Origin: JAJPXC01 sp964517875
GTDB lineage: Bacteria; Bacteroidota; Bacteroidia; Bacteroidales; Muribaculaceae
DNA: 35,764 nucleotides
Reading direction: 5' to 3'
Assembly: GCA_964517875.1 (NCBI GenBank)
Contig: CAZFEU010000018.1
Coordinates: 1-35,764, forward strand
The position numbers and the translations under genes were made by a program. Positions 14,206 to 22,939 of the stretch are shown one piece after another. How positions within the stretch are numbered: the stretch's first letter is position 1; each line of letters opens with the position of its first letter. The notes under the pieces were generated by a model. That model saw only the letters and a list, made by a program, of their open reading frames with translations. It ran no database searches and was not told where the DNA came from.

Positions 14206-14281
14206 TTCATCGATAGCGCATTATGAGCACGGCATCCAGCTCATTAACATTTATTGTATCAGGCAGTCCGATAATTTTTCG

Positions 14282-14289
14282 TACTTTTG
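14282..14289 (+). promoter_or_regulatory. -7 promoter box of the clostripain-type gene
   Basis: TACTTTTG, a perfect TAnnTTTG, 36 bases before the start codon. Confidence 0.6.
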
Positions 14290-14325
14290 CAATAAATTTA
14301 AACCAAATCTCACTATACTGTTGAC

Positions 14326-15468
14326 ATGCACTCACTTCGCATAATATTATTTGGGCTCATTGCCACACTCGTCACCGCTTGCAGCGATGACGACAAACCG
14401 CCGACACCACCCGAGCCGCCAACATCCGTACGCACCCTGCTGGTGTACATGGTGTCAAACAACTCGCTGGGCATGGAGGGATACGATCTCCGCGACATCA
14501 ACGAGATGATTGAGGCAGCCAAAAACGGATTGCCCGACAACTGCAGAGTTCTATTATTCCGCGCCCCCAGAGACCAGTCGCAGACACTCAACGAAGTCAC
14601 CGCCGACGGCCTTGTGACACTCCGCACTTACGATTCATCCACATCAGCCATATCGCCTGAGCGCATCAGCACTGTTATCAGCGACAGCCGCACCATTGCA
14701 CCTGCCAACGACTATGGGCTGGTGCTCTGGAGCCATGCCAACGGGTGGCTTGCACCCACAGATGGATCGGACGTAACGAAGCGTCGCTCTTTTGGCGACG
14801 ACGGAGGTAAACAAATAGCTATCCCCGACCTGGCAGCATCGCTTGAGCCGTGGAAGTTCAGCTACATTTACTTCGACTGCTGCTATATGGCCAACGTTGA
14901 GACACTCTATGAATTGCGTCAGTGCGCCGACTGGGCTGTGGCATCGGCTATCGAGCTTCCGGCCAATGGGATGGACTATACCATCAACCTCCCTCTGCTC
15001 CTTGCCACTTCACCCGATTTAATAGCCGCAGCCGATGCCACTTTCAATATTTACAACTCAATGTCGGGCATGATGCGCACGTGCGCCATGTCGGTCGTTG
15101 ACCTAAAGGCCCTCGAGCCTCTTGCTCAAATCACAAGCCTGGTATATCAACAAGCTACATCGCCCGATGCCAGCTACTCCCCCCAACCCTTTTCCTTGCC
15201 GTCAAGGGGCACAAACTGCTACCTCTTTGACTTGGCCGACTACATCGATGCTCACCGCGACATCAACGCCGAATTGCTCGCCAGATGGCACACCGCCCTC
15301 AACGAAGCCGTCGTTTACAGCAACGCAACACCCTATCTGTGGAACACAATTCCAATTAGCGCCCATTGCGGGCTCTCAACCTACATACTCCCTTCAGCGG
15401 AATACTATACAACACGCGGTTACGACACCCTGCAATGGTGGAAAGACGTAGCCTCGGCCAAATTCTAA
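14326..15468 (+). CDS. Clostripain-family (C11) cysteine peptidase, lipoprotein
   Basis: A 380-residue protein with a lipoprotein signal ending at Cys 19 (GLIATLVTAC) followed by acidic and proline-rich residues (SDDDKPPTPPEPP), so it is probably anchored in the outer or inner membrane facing out. The peptidase domain shows TLLVYMVSNNSL, the catalytic His in LVLWSHANGW and the catalytic Cys in IYFDCCYMANVE, the C11/clostripain pattern. These enzymes cut after basic residues, often after self-activation; targets here are unknown. It lies 6 bases before the MscS channel gene and is probably cotranscribed with it. A functional link is not evident. Confidence 0.9.
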   Translation: MHSLRIILFGLIATLVTACSDDDKPPTPPEPPTSVRTLLVYMVSNNSLGMEGYDLRDINEMIEAAKNGLPDNCRVLLFRAPRDQSQTLNEVTADGLVTLRTYDSSTSAISPERISTVISDSRTIAPANDYGLVLWSHANGWLAPTDGSDVTKRRSFGDDGGKQIAIPDLAASLEPWKFSYIYFDCCYMANVETLYELRQCADWAVASAIELPANGMDYTINLPLLLATSPDLIAAADATFNIYNSMSGMMRTCAMSVVDLKALEPLAQITSLVYQQATSPDASYSPQPFSLPSRGTNCYLFDLADYIDAHRDINAELLARWHTALNEAVVYSNATPYLWNTIPISAHCGLSTYILPSAEYYTTRGYDTLQWWKDVASAKF

Positions 15469-15474
15469 TTCCTC

Positions 15475-16578
15475 ATGACCCTGCTTCAAGCCACAGCATT
15501 AACCACCGACTCCGTAGCCACCAAAGTGAGCTCGGACATAAATGAGCTTAAGTCGCTTTCGCTCGACGACCTGCTTCACCGCATCGCCAACGGCGCAGTC
15601 GACCTCGCAATTAAGATCGCACTTGCAATCTTAGTGTTCTATGTGGGCAAATTCATCATCAAGCGTATATATCGCCTGGTGCAAAACATAATGCTGCGCC
15701 GCAACACCGACAGCTCACTGTCGACCTTCATTCTGTCATTAATCAAGATGGTGCTGTATTTCATCCTGATTGTCACCATCATAGGCATTCTCGGTCTTGA
15801 AACAGGCACTTTCCTCGCACTCTTTGCATCGGCCGGTGTCGCCATCGGCATGGCTCTGAGCGGCACATTGCAGAATTTTGCAGGAGGCGTACTCATACTA
15901 CTCCTAAAACCCTACAAAATAGGCGACTACATCGAAGCACAAGGATTCGCAGGCAAAGTAACTGAAATACAGATATTTCACACCATCATCAACACCTACG
16001 ACAACAAGTCGATACTAATCCCCAACGGTGGACTCTCAACCGGCTCAATCAACAACTGGTCGCGCGAGGAGTATCGTCGGGTTGACTGGGTAGTGTCTAT
16101 ATCTTACGGCGACGATGTAAATGCAGCCCGCGAACTCATCCTTTCACTCTTCGCCAACGACCGCCGCATAGTGCAACACGGCAGCGAGGACGACCGCGAC
16201 GCCCGACGCCAACGCCTCATCAATCTTGCCACTCACGACGAGATACCCCCCGAAGCCATCGCACAAGTAACTCCTACACGCACATCGTGGCTCAAACGCC
16301 TTTTCCGCAACAAAAAGAAAGTGCAGCAAGCCGCACAGCGATTCGGTTTCGACAGAACGCGCCCAATCAAGCGCACGAAAACCGACCTGTCACCATCGGT
16401 AATCGTCAACGAGCTGGCCGACAGCTCTGTGGTGCTCAAAGCTCGCGCATGGGTGAGGAGCAATGACTACTGGAGCGTGTTCTATGAAATCAACGAACTT
16501 ATTTACACCGAGTTGCCCAAGGTAGGTATCAACTTCCCATTCCCCCAGCTCGACGTTCACCTCCCTGCATCGCGATAA
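15475..16578 (+). CDS. MscS family mechanosensitive ion channel
   Basis: A 367-residue inner-membrane channel that opens under membrane tension and releases solutes after osmotic down-shock. Membrane segments are at about 42-62, 80-105 and 108-135. The pore helix shows the family's Gly/Ala pattern (ASAGVAIGMALSGTLQNFAGG) followed by the beta domain (KIGDYIEAQGFAGKVTEI, SILIPNGGLSTGSINNWS). The C-terminal domain carries an insert of roughly 70 residues (about 225-300), Arg/Lys-rich (LKRLFRNKKK), that is absent from the 286-residue E. coli MscS. It starts 6 bases after the peptidase stop. Confidence 0.93.
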   Translation: MTLLQATALTTDSVATKVSSDINELKSLSLDDLLHRIANGAVDLAIKIALAILVFYVGKFIIKRIYRLVQNIMLRRNTDSSLSTFILSLIKMVLYFILIVTIIGILGLETGTFLALFASAGVAIGMALSGTLQNFAGGVLILLLKPYKIGDYIEAQGFAGKVTEIQIFHTIINTYDNKSILIPNGGLSTGSINNWSREEYRRVDWVVSISYGDDVNAARELILSLFANDRRIVQHGSEDDRDARRQRLINLATHDEIPPEAIAQVTPTRTSWLKRLFRNKKKVQQAAQRFGFDRTRPIKRTKTDLSPSVIVNELADSSVVLKARAWVRSNDYWSVFYEINELIYTELPKVGINFPFPQLDVHLPASR

Positions 16579-16772
16579 GCACGTTCACTCCCTACCCATC
16601 CACAATCCGATAACACAGAAATCTTCCATGTACTCCCGAGCCGGTTTACACTGAACGGGAGCGCTTATTTCTACGCTGTACAACAGACACAGGAAATAAA
16701 ATAAACGAACCATTATAGCACAATGTTAATAAATAACCTATAATTTTTAAGCCCATTCTCACAAATTATTGC

Positions 16773-16780
16773 TATATTTG
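16773..16780 (+). promoter_or_regulatory. -7 promoter box of recJ
   Basis: TATATTTG, a perfect TAnnTTTG, 168 bases before the recJ start. The stretch 16579-16772 before it shows no gene. Confidence 0.6.
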
Positions 16781-16786
16781 CGCAAG

Positions 16787-16948
16787 ATTAGCCACAGTAG
16801 GGGGATGCCCCTACTCTCTCCCTTAAGGCTCATCTGCACATCATACTGAAAGATAAGCAATCAGCCCCCCGCTGGCTCATCTTTCCTCACATACGCCTGG
16901 CTGAGAAGCCCGGCCCACTGCTTGAAAAAAATAAAAAATAAAATATAA
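16787..16948 (+). promoter_or_regulatory. Long structured 5' leader of recJ
   Basis: Three successive hairpins fill the leader. The first is perfect, AGTAGGGG-GATG-CCCCTACT (16796-16815). The second is GAAAGAT/ATCTTTC (16848-16854 with 16879-16885) with inner AGCC/GGCT. The third has a GNRA loop, GCCTGGCT-GAGA-AGCCCGGC (16895-16914), with one mismatch. The nonamer GGCTCATCT occurs twice (16827-16835 and 16874-16882); both copies can pair with GATTAGCC near the start of the transcript (16786-16793), so alternative folds are possible. An A-rich stretch precedes the start codon. It could be a regulatory leader or a separate small RNA. Confidence 0.4.
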
Positions 16949-18682
16949 ATGACTGGCAAATGGAACTACTTGCCAAAGACATCCGAAAACCCAACTGCCG
17001 ATGCGGAACTGACAAAACGCTTCGCCAATTGTAAGCCCATAGCCGACCTATTGGGGCAGAAAGGCATATCCACTGCGGAACAGGCTCATAAATTCCTGTA
17101 TCCGTCACTGAAGGATATGCACGATCCTTTCCTGATGGCGGATATGGACAAGGCTGTCGAACGGCTTAACCGAGCCATGGGGCTCAAAGAAAAGATTATT
17201 GTTTACGGCGATTATGACGTAGATGGCACTACCGCCGTGGCCTTAGTCTACAAATACCTGCAGAACTACTACTCCAACATCGAGTACTACATCCCCACCC
17301 GCTACGACGACGGATACGGTGTGTCGATGGAAGCAATCGACGAGTTCGCCCGGCAAGACGTGAAGCTGGTGATAATACTCGACTGCGGCATCAAGGCCAT
17401 CGAAGAGATTAAATATGCCAAATCGTTGGGCATCGATTTCATCATCTGCGACCACCACGTGCAGGACGACGAGCTTCCACCCGCGGCCGCAATCCTCAAT
17501 CCCAAGCTTGAACACTCCACCTATCCCTGCCCCCACCTGTCGGGCTGCGGTGTGGGCTACAAGCTGATGCAGGCATTCTCGATAAGCAACGGAATACCCA
17601 CCACCGACCTCGAGGGGATGCTCGACCTGGTGGCCGTAAGCATCGCAGCTGATATCGTGCCCATTGTCGACGAGAACCGCATCATGGCATATCACGGCCT
17701 GAAGCGCCTGAATTCCAACCCCAACATGGGTCTGAGGGCCATAATGCGCATCTGCGGTCTGGGCGCGCGCGAAATCACAATCAGCGATGTAATATTTAAA
17801 ATCGGGCCGCGCATCAACGCATCGGGCCGTATGCAGAGTGGCGGAGAGGCAGTGGAGCTTCTCGTAAGCCGCGACATCACCGATGCCTACAACCGAGCAA
17901 AGGCCATCGACCAATACAACTCCGACCGAAAGGAGCTTGACAAACGCATCACCGAGGAGGCCAACAATATACTTGAAGCCCGGGGCGAGCAGACCAACGA
18001 CAAGAAAGCCATTGTAATCTACAATAAGGACTGGCATAAAGGAATCATCGGCATCGTGGCATCGCGACTCACCGAGCTATACTACAAACCCTCAGTGGTG
18101 CTGACCCTCACCAACGGCCTTGCCACCGGCTCGGCGCGTTCGGTCCAGGGCTTTGACGTATACAAGGCCATAGATGCCCAGCGCGACCTGCTCGAAAACT
18201 TCGGAGGCCACACCTACGCCGTGGGATTGTCGCTCAAGGAGGAGAACATACCCGAATTCACCCGCCGCTTTGAGCAGTATGTGGCCGATCACATCCTCCC
18301 CAGCCAGCTCACACCGCAACTCGAGGTTGATGCACAGATCACATTCTCGCAGATCAGCCCTGAATTTATGGCCAACCTTCGCCGGTTCAACCCGTTCGGC
18401 CCCGGCAACCTAAAGCCAGTGTTCCGTACTGTAGGCGTAAAAGATTACGGCACAAGCAAACTCGTAGGGAAGAACTCAGAGCACATCAAGCTCGAAATGA
18501 CCGATGAATCAACCGGCCGCATAATCAATGGCATAGCATTCAATATGTCGCACTTTTTCGACTATATCCACGACGGCGGTCGCTTCGATATTTGCTACAC
18601 TATCGAGGACAACAAACACTCGTCATCAGGAGCAATACAACTGCTGGTGCTCGACATCAAACCTCAGACACGCACTCAATAA
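16949..18682 (+). CDS. recJ: Single-stranded-DNA-specific exonuclease RecJ
   Basis: A 577-residue protein, the usual size. RecJ degrades single-stranded DNA 5' to 3' and acts in recombination and mismatch or base excision repair. DHH phosphoesterase motifs are clear: YGDYDVDGTTAVAL (about residue 92), LDCGIKAIEE (about 146), CDHHVQDDELP (about 170) and the DHHA1 part GIIGIVASRL and NFGGHTYAVGLSL, with the final OB-like region FNPFGPGNLKPVF. Nothing is missing. The start ATG 16949 is preceded by an A-rich leader without Shine-Dalgarno. It stands alone, flanked by its own promoter and terminator. Confidence 0.96.
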   Translation: MTGKWNYLPKTSENPTADAELTKRFANCKPIADLLGQKGISTAEQAHKFLYPSLKDMHDPFLMADMDKAVERLNRAMGLKEKIIVYGDYDVDGTTAVALVYKYLQNYYSNIEYYIPTRYDDGYGVSMEAIDEFARQDVKLVIILDCGIKAIEEIKYAKSLGIDFIICDHHVQDDELPPAAAILNPKLEHSTYPCPHLSGCGVGYKLMQAFSISNGIPTTDLEGMLDLVAVSIAADIVPIVDENRIMAYHGLKRLNSNPNMGLRAIMRICGLGAREITISDVIFKIGPRINASGRMQSGGEAVELLVSRDITDAYNRAKAIDQYNSDRKELDKRITEEANNILEARGEQTNDKKAIVIYNKDWHKGIIGIVASRLTELYYKPSVVLTLTNGLATGSARSVQGFDVYKAIDAQRDLLENFGGHTYAVGLSLKEENIPEFTRRFEQYVADHILPSQLTPQLEVDAQITFSQISPEFMANLRRFNPFGPGNLKPVFRTVGVKDYGTSKLVGKNSEHIKLEMTDESTGRIINGIAFNMSHFFDYIHDGGRFDICYTIEDNKHSSSGAIQLLVLDIKPQTRTQ

Positions 18683-18700
18683 CGACAGAATTACCTGAAA

Positions 18701-18748
18701 AATAATAGTCGCCTTACCTCGATAAATTCGATCTAAGGCGATTATTTA
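18701..18748 (+). terminator. Terminator after recJ
   Basis: Inverted repeat with left arm 18701-18716 (AATAATAGTCGCCTTA) and right arm 18734-18747 (TAAGGCGATTATTT), 18 bases after the recJ stop. The loop holds a second small dyad, TCGA/TCGA. The arms end in A and T runs. Confidence 0.75.
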
Positions 18749-18834
18749 CATTTACTGCGTGATTCGTTAAATCCCTGCAACTTATAATATATAATTTTAA
18801 CAACTAATTTTCACATTTGCGATTGTTATATTAT

Positions 18835-18842
18835 TAATTTTG
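18835..18842 (+). promoter_or_regulatory. -7 promoter box of the Bat operon
   Basis: TAATTTTG, a perfect TAnnTTTG, with TTTG 15 bases upstream (18816-18819, shorter than the usual spacing) and a 97-base leader before the MoxR start. No other promoter was seen inside the operon. Confidence 0.5.
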
Positions 18843-18939
18843 TGCCACGAAAGGCATTAACCCGTCCAATTTCGCTAACTAAGGCGACATATAATAGCTA
18901 ATTTTTTCATAAACAAATCTATAGCACACATCCAACACT

Positions 18940-19935
18940 ATGGCTTCATCGGTAAATATCCAAGAGCTCAATGATCTCGTAGCCAGCAAAAACAATTTTG
19001 TAAGCCTCATCACCAATGGCATGGACCAGACGATCGTGGGCCAGAAACACCTCATCGAGTCACTTTTGATAGCCCTGCTGTCGAATGGACACGTACTGCT
19101 CGAGGGTGTCCCCGGCCTGGCAAAGACACTCGCTATCAAGACACTGGCCCAGCTCATCGACGCTAAATACAGCCGCATTCAGTTTACTCCCGACCTACTA
19201 CCTGCCGACGTAGTGGGCACCATGGTGTACTCCATGCAGAATGAGAAATTTCAGGTAAAAAAAGGTCCGATTTTCGCCAACTTTGTACTTGCCGACGAAA
19301 TCAACCGCGCTCCAGCCAAGGTGCAGAGCGCATTGCTCGAGGCTATGCAGGAGCGTCAAGTAACGATCGGCGATGAGACTTACCCTCTCGACGAGCCTTT
19401 CCTTGTGATGGCAACCCAGAACCCCATCGAGCAAGAGGGCACTTACCCCCTACCCGAAGCTCAGGTTGACCGTTTCTTGCTCAAAGTGATAATTGGCTAC
19501 CCCTCTCGCGAGGAGGAGATGCTGATCATTCGCCAGAACATCTCAAACGCCGTGAAGCATATCGCCGCCATAGTGAAACCCCAGGAGATTCTCGAAGCAC
19601 AAGGGGTGGTAGAGCAGATATACATCGACGAGAAGATAGAGCGCTACATAGTCGACATAGTCTTCGCCACACGTTTCCCCGACCAGTATCAGCTCAACGA
19701 CCTCACCAACATCATAGCATTCGGCGCTTCACCACGAGCATCGATAGCCCTTGCACGCTGCGCTCGGGCATATGCCTTCCTCCACCAGCGCGGATATGTG
19801 ATACCTGAGGACGTGCGCGCCGTGTGCCACGACGTACTCCGTCACCGCATCGGCCTCACCTACGAAGCCGAGGCCAATAACATCACAACCGACGAAATCA
19901 TATCAAGCATCCTTGACAAAGTCGAGGTACCCTAA
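18940..19935 (+). CDS. moxR: MoxR family AAA+ ATPase (first gene of the Bat operon)
   Basis: A 331-residue cytoplasmic ATPase with Walker A LLEGVPGLAKTLAIKTLA near residue 54, Walker B VLADEINRAPAK near 118, sensor 1 VMATQNPIEQEGTYPLPEAQ near 150 and a C-terminal lid. MoxR ATPases act as chaperones that help assemble or activate VWA-domain complexes, here the BatA/BatB proteins encoded downstream. It is the first of eight genes on the strand with small gaps; promoter box at 18835-18842. The order MoxR, DUF58, membrane protein, BatA, BatB, BatC, BatD, BatE matches the aerotolerance operon described in Bacteroides fragilis. Confidence 0.95.
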   Translation: MASSVNIQELNDLVASKNNFVSLITNGMDQTIVGQKHLIESLLIALLSNGHVLLEGVPGLAKTLAIKTLAQLIDAKYSRIQFTPDLLPADVVGTMVYSMQNEKFQVKKGPIFANFVLADEINRAPAKVQSALLEAMQERQVTIGDETYPLDEPFLVMATQNPIEQEGTYPLPEAQVDRFLLKVIIGYPSREEEMLIIRQNISNAVKHIAAIVKPQEILEAQGVVEQIYIDEKIERYIVDIVFATRFPDQYQLNDLTNIIAFGASPRASIALARCARAYAFLHQRGYVIPEDVRAVCHDVLRHRIGLTYEAEANNITTDEIISSILDKVEVP

Positions 19936-19961
19936 TACGACTAAAAGGCCATCAACGGTTT

Positions 19962-20837
19962 ATGGACGCTAACGAGCTTCTTAAAAAGGTAAGGAAAATA
20001 GAAATCAAAACCCGCGGATTGTCAAACAATATTTTCGCGGGCGAATACCACTCAGCCTTCAAGGGGCGTGGCATGACCTTTGCCGAAGTGCGCCAATACC
20101 AATACGGCGACGATATACGCGACATCGACTGGAATGTTACGGCACGACAGCGAACCCCCTTCATCAAAGTTTATGAGGAGGAGCGCGAGCTTACCGTGAT
20201 GCTTCTTATCGACGTGTCAGGCAGCCGCGACTTCGGAGCCGTCGGCCCCACCAAGCGCGAGATCATGGCCGAGATAGCGGCGACTCTGGCATTCTCTGCA
20301 ATCCAGAACAACGACAAAATCGGAGTGATATTCTTCTCCGACAGGATTGAGAAATTCATTCCGCCTAAAAAAGGGCGTAAACACATCCTGTTCATTATCC
20401 GCGAACTGCTCGACTTCACCCCCCAAAGCCAAGGCACCGATATCGCTACAGCCCTTCAATACTTCACCGACGCACTGAAAAAAAGGTGCACCACATTCCT
20501 GATCTCCGACTTCATCGACGAGCATGACTACTCCAAGGCGCTCACCGTGGCCTGCAACCGCCACGACATCATAGCGCTTCAGGTATATGACCGCCGCGAC
20601 TCACAGATGCCCAACGTAGGATTGATGCGCGTGGCCGACCTTGAGACCGGTCGTGAACGCTGGATTGACACATCACTCGGCAGCGTGCGCCGCGCCTACA
20701 ACAGGTGGTGGTATCAACGACAGCAGGCTATGACCGAAATAATGCGCCGCAACCGCATCGACTCAGTATCGGTATCGACCGATGAAGATTACGTGAAAGC
20801 CCTGTTGTCAATGTTCAAGCAACGAGGGGTGAGGTAG
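19962..20837 (+). CDS. DUF58 domain protein of the Bat operon
   Basis: A 291-residue protein with the DUF58 signature (YQYGDDIRDIDWNVTARQR, about residues 46-64) and a VWA-like region beginning VMLLIDVSGSRDFG near residue 80. The DxSxS metal site is therefore present in DVSGS. The second half (LLDFTPQSQGTDIATALQYF) also looks like VWA. No membrane helix is seen. In MoxR gene clusters the DUF58 protein is a standard partner of the ATPase; its exact job is unknown. The gene starts 26 bases after moxR. Confidence 0.92.
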   Translation: MDANELLKKVRKIEIKTRGLSNNIFAGEYHSAFKGRGMTFAEVRQYQYGDDIRDIDWNVTARQRTPFIKVYEEERELTVMLLIDVSGSRDFGAVGPTKREIMAEIAATLAFSAIQNNDKIGVIFFSDRIEKFIPPKKGRKHILFIIRELLDFTPQSQGTDIATALQYFTDALKKRCTTFLISDFIDEHDYSKALTVACNRHDIIALQVYDRRDSQMPNVGLMRVADLETGRERWIDTSLGSVRRAYNRWWYQRQQAMTEIMRRNRIDSVSVSTDEDYVKALLSMFKQRGVR

Positions 20838-20872
20838 CAACCGCACCCTTCGCCGTAAGAAACCAGTCTACG

Positions 20873-21898
20873 ATGAGAAAATTACTCAAATATTCATTAG
20901 CCACCTTGGCACTGGCAGCCGTCACCACGCCACGAGGTATTGGAGCCATACACAATATCACAGCAAGGCTTGACTCCACCCATCTACTTATGGGCAACGT
21001 CACTACTCTCCACATCCAGGCAGTGGCCGATGGCGATGATGGACAACTGCTCCTGGCCGACGATACCATTACCTCGACCGTGGAGTATCGATCCATCGAC
21101 TACAAAGGAACTACCGCGCTTGACGACGGCACAAAGCGCCTCGACTACGATATAACGATACAAGCCTTCGATTCAGGGCCACACGTCATTCCCCCAATAC
21201 CGTTCGCCCAAGGACTCGACACCGCTTACACCGACGCTTTGGAGCTCAATGTCACCGTTCCGCTCAATGCCGACACTATTAAGGATGTGACAGCAAAGAG
21301 TATTGACGTGCTCGATCCACCCAATGTAGACTGGACCGACGATCTCCCCGACCCTGTGGCCAAAGCTGTTAAATATTGGCCCTGGATATTGGCAGGCGTA
21401 CTGCTGGTAATCGCCGCTATAGCCTTATGGTTGATACTCAAACGCCGAAAGAAGCCAACCGACATAGAGGCCGAGCTTCCTCCTTACAACTGGGCGATGC
21501 TAAAGCTCCAGGAAATACGCGAGCGAAAGCTCTTTAACGCCGGTCAGGAACGCTTGTATTTCACCACACTCACTGAGGTACTACGCATCTACCTGATGCG
21601 TCGTTTCGACATCAACGCTATGGAGATGACATCTTCGCAGATTCTTGCTGCCCTGCCAATGCAAGTGGCCGGGGTGAAGGAAGGCAAACCACTGCTCAAG
21701 CAAGTGCTCCGCATGGCCGATTTCGTGAAGTTTGCCAAACACACGCCCACCACCGACGACAATATCCGCGCTTTCAACAACGCAGTGCAATTCGTTGAGC
21801 TTACACGCCCCATCATCGATGAAACAGCCATCGGAGAAGAGGCACTCAAAACCCCAACATCAGAAGAATCTCAATCAGAAAACACTACCCTCGATTAA
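20873..21898 (+). CDS. Membrane protein of the Bat operon, BatD-like periplasmic part
   Basis: A 341-residue protein with an N-terminal signal (LLKYSLATLALAAVTT), a periplasmic beta-rich domain (about 25-160), a membrane helix at about 168-188 (WPWILAGVLLVIAAIALWLI), a basic stop (KRRKK) and a helical cytoplasmic tail (to 341). The tail motif WAMLKLQEIRERKLFNAGQ and YFTTLTEVLRIYLMRRF resembles the cytoplasmic region seen in BatD-type proteins and in DUF4381 proteins; which family is correct I cannot tell. It lies between DUF58 and BatA, as in related operons, and is likely part of the same membrane complex. Confidence 0.75.
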   Translation: MRKLLKYSLATLALAAVTTPRGIGAIHNITARLDSTHLLMGNVTTLHIQAVADGDDGQLLLADDTITSTVEYRSIDYKGTTALDDGTKRLDYDITIQAFDSGPHVIPPIPFAQGLDTAYTDALELNVTVPLNADTIKDVTAKSIDVLDPPNVDWTDDLPDPVAKAVKYWPWILAGVLLVIAAIALWLILKRRKKPTDIEAELPPYNWAMLKLQEIRERKLFNAGQERLYFTTLTEVLRIYLMRRFDINAMEMTSSQILAALPMQVAGVKEGKPLLKQVLRMADFVKFAKHTPTTDDNIRAFNNAVQFVELTRPIIDETAIGEEALKTPTSEESQSENTTLD

Positions 21899-21901
21899 GA
21901 A

Positions 21902-22918
21902 ATGCACTTAGAATTAGCAAATCCACAATATTTATGGCTTTTCCTGCTCTACATACCCATCATTGCATGGTATGTGGTGAAGCAGCGTAAAGCTTACCCA
22001 TCGATTGGACTGTCGTCGACTGTCTCATTCACCCACACCCATCGGTCATTCAGGCAGGTGATGAGGCATATGCTTATACTGCTTCGTCTGGGTGCCATCG
22101 GGTGTCTTATCATCATCCTGTGCCGTCCACAGTCGTTCGACAATTGGCATAAGTCATGGCGGGAGGGAACGGACATTGAGATAGTGCTTGACGTGTCGAC
22201 CTCAATGCTTGCTGCCGACCTTGAGCCCAACCGACTGGATGCCGCCAAGAAGGTGGCCGTCGACTTTATCAACGGTCGCGAATACGACAATATCGGACTC
22301 ACCATTTTTGCCGGCGAGAGCCTTGGTGTGGTGCCACTTAGCTCCAACCGCAGCTCAGCTATTGACTTTATCAACTCTTATAAGCTTGACCTTCTGAGCG
22401 ATGGGCGCGGTCAACTGATTGATGGCACCGCTATAGGCGACGGAATAGCCACCGGTGTCAACCGAATAAAAGATGGCATGGCTTCGTCAAAGAGCATAAT
22501 CCTCATAACCGACGGCACATATAATGCAGGAAATATAGCACCGCTCACTGCCGCTCAGCTGGCTCAACAGCAGAAGATACGCATCTACACTATCGGTGTC
22601 GGCACATTGGGCAATGCTCCGATGCCCACATCTATTGACCCGATGGGTCGAATCGTTTACACTAAAATGCCGGTCACAATTGACTCCGTTACACTCAAGT
22701 CAATAGCCGATATGACCGGTGGTAAATATTTCCGCGCCACCGACAATAACGTGCTTGAAAAGATATTCGACCAAATCAACGAACTCGAAACCACTAAGCT
22801 CGAAACATTCAACCACACCCACGCCGAGGATAACTATTGGATGTGGGCATGGCTCGCATTCGGGCTTTTCGCCCTCGAAATCGTACTACGCCAAACGGTG
22901 TTCCGCACTCTACCATAA
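21902..22918 (+). CDS. batA: BatA, VWA-domain membrane protein
   Basis: A 338-residue protein with two N-terminal membrane segments (WLFLLYIPIIAWYV; LLRLGAIGCLIIILC), a VWA domain (about 90-290) and a C-terminal helix (YWMWAWLAFGLFALEIVL). The metal-ion-dependent adhesion site is intact: DVSTSMLA near residue 95, then GTAIGDGIATG near 180 and LITDGTYNAG near 205. BatA is required with BatB for aerotolerance in B. fragilis. The VWA domain should face the periplasm or cytoplasm beside the membrane; topology is not decided. It starts 3 bases after the previous stop. Confidence 0.92.
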   Translation: MHLELANPQYLWLFLLYIPIIAWYVVKQRKAYPSIGLSSTVSFTHTHRSFRQVMRHMLILLRLGAIGCLIIILCRPQSFDNWHKSWREGTDIEIVLDVSTSMLAADLEPNRLDAAKKVAVDFINGREYDNIGLTIFAGESLGVVPLSSNRSSAIDFINSYKLDLLSDGRGQLIDGTAIGDGIATGVNRIKDGMASSKSIILITDGTYNAGNIAPLTAAQLAQQQKIRIYTIGVGTLGNAPMPTSIDPMGRIVYTKMPVTIDSVTLKSIADMTGGKYFRATDNNVLEKIFDQINELETTKLETFNHTHAEDNYWMWAWLAFGLFALEIVLRQTVFRTLP

Positions 22919-22939
22919 CCCTCACCCTTTCGAACGACT

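Noticed and set aside
13983..14216. Open frame of about 70-77 residues inside the RNA candidate
   Set aside because: It runs through the terminator stem, its first start is a non-ATG codon, and its codons coincide with the paired arms of the RNA. Frame openness is easily chance at this length.
17243..18037. Long minus-strand frame (264 codons) opposite recJ
   Set aside because: It overlaps the RecJ catalytic region, has no promoter or family features, and is a codon-bias shadow.
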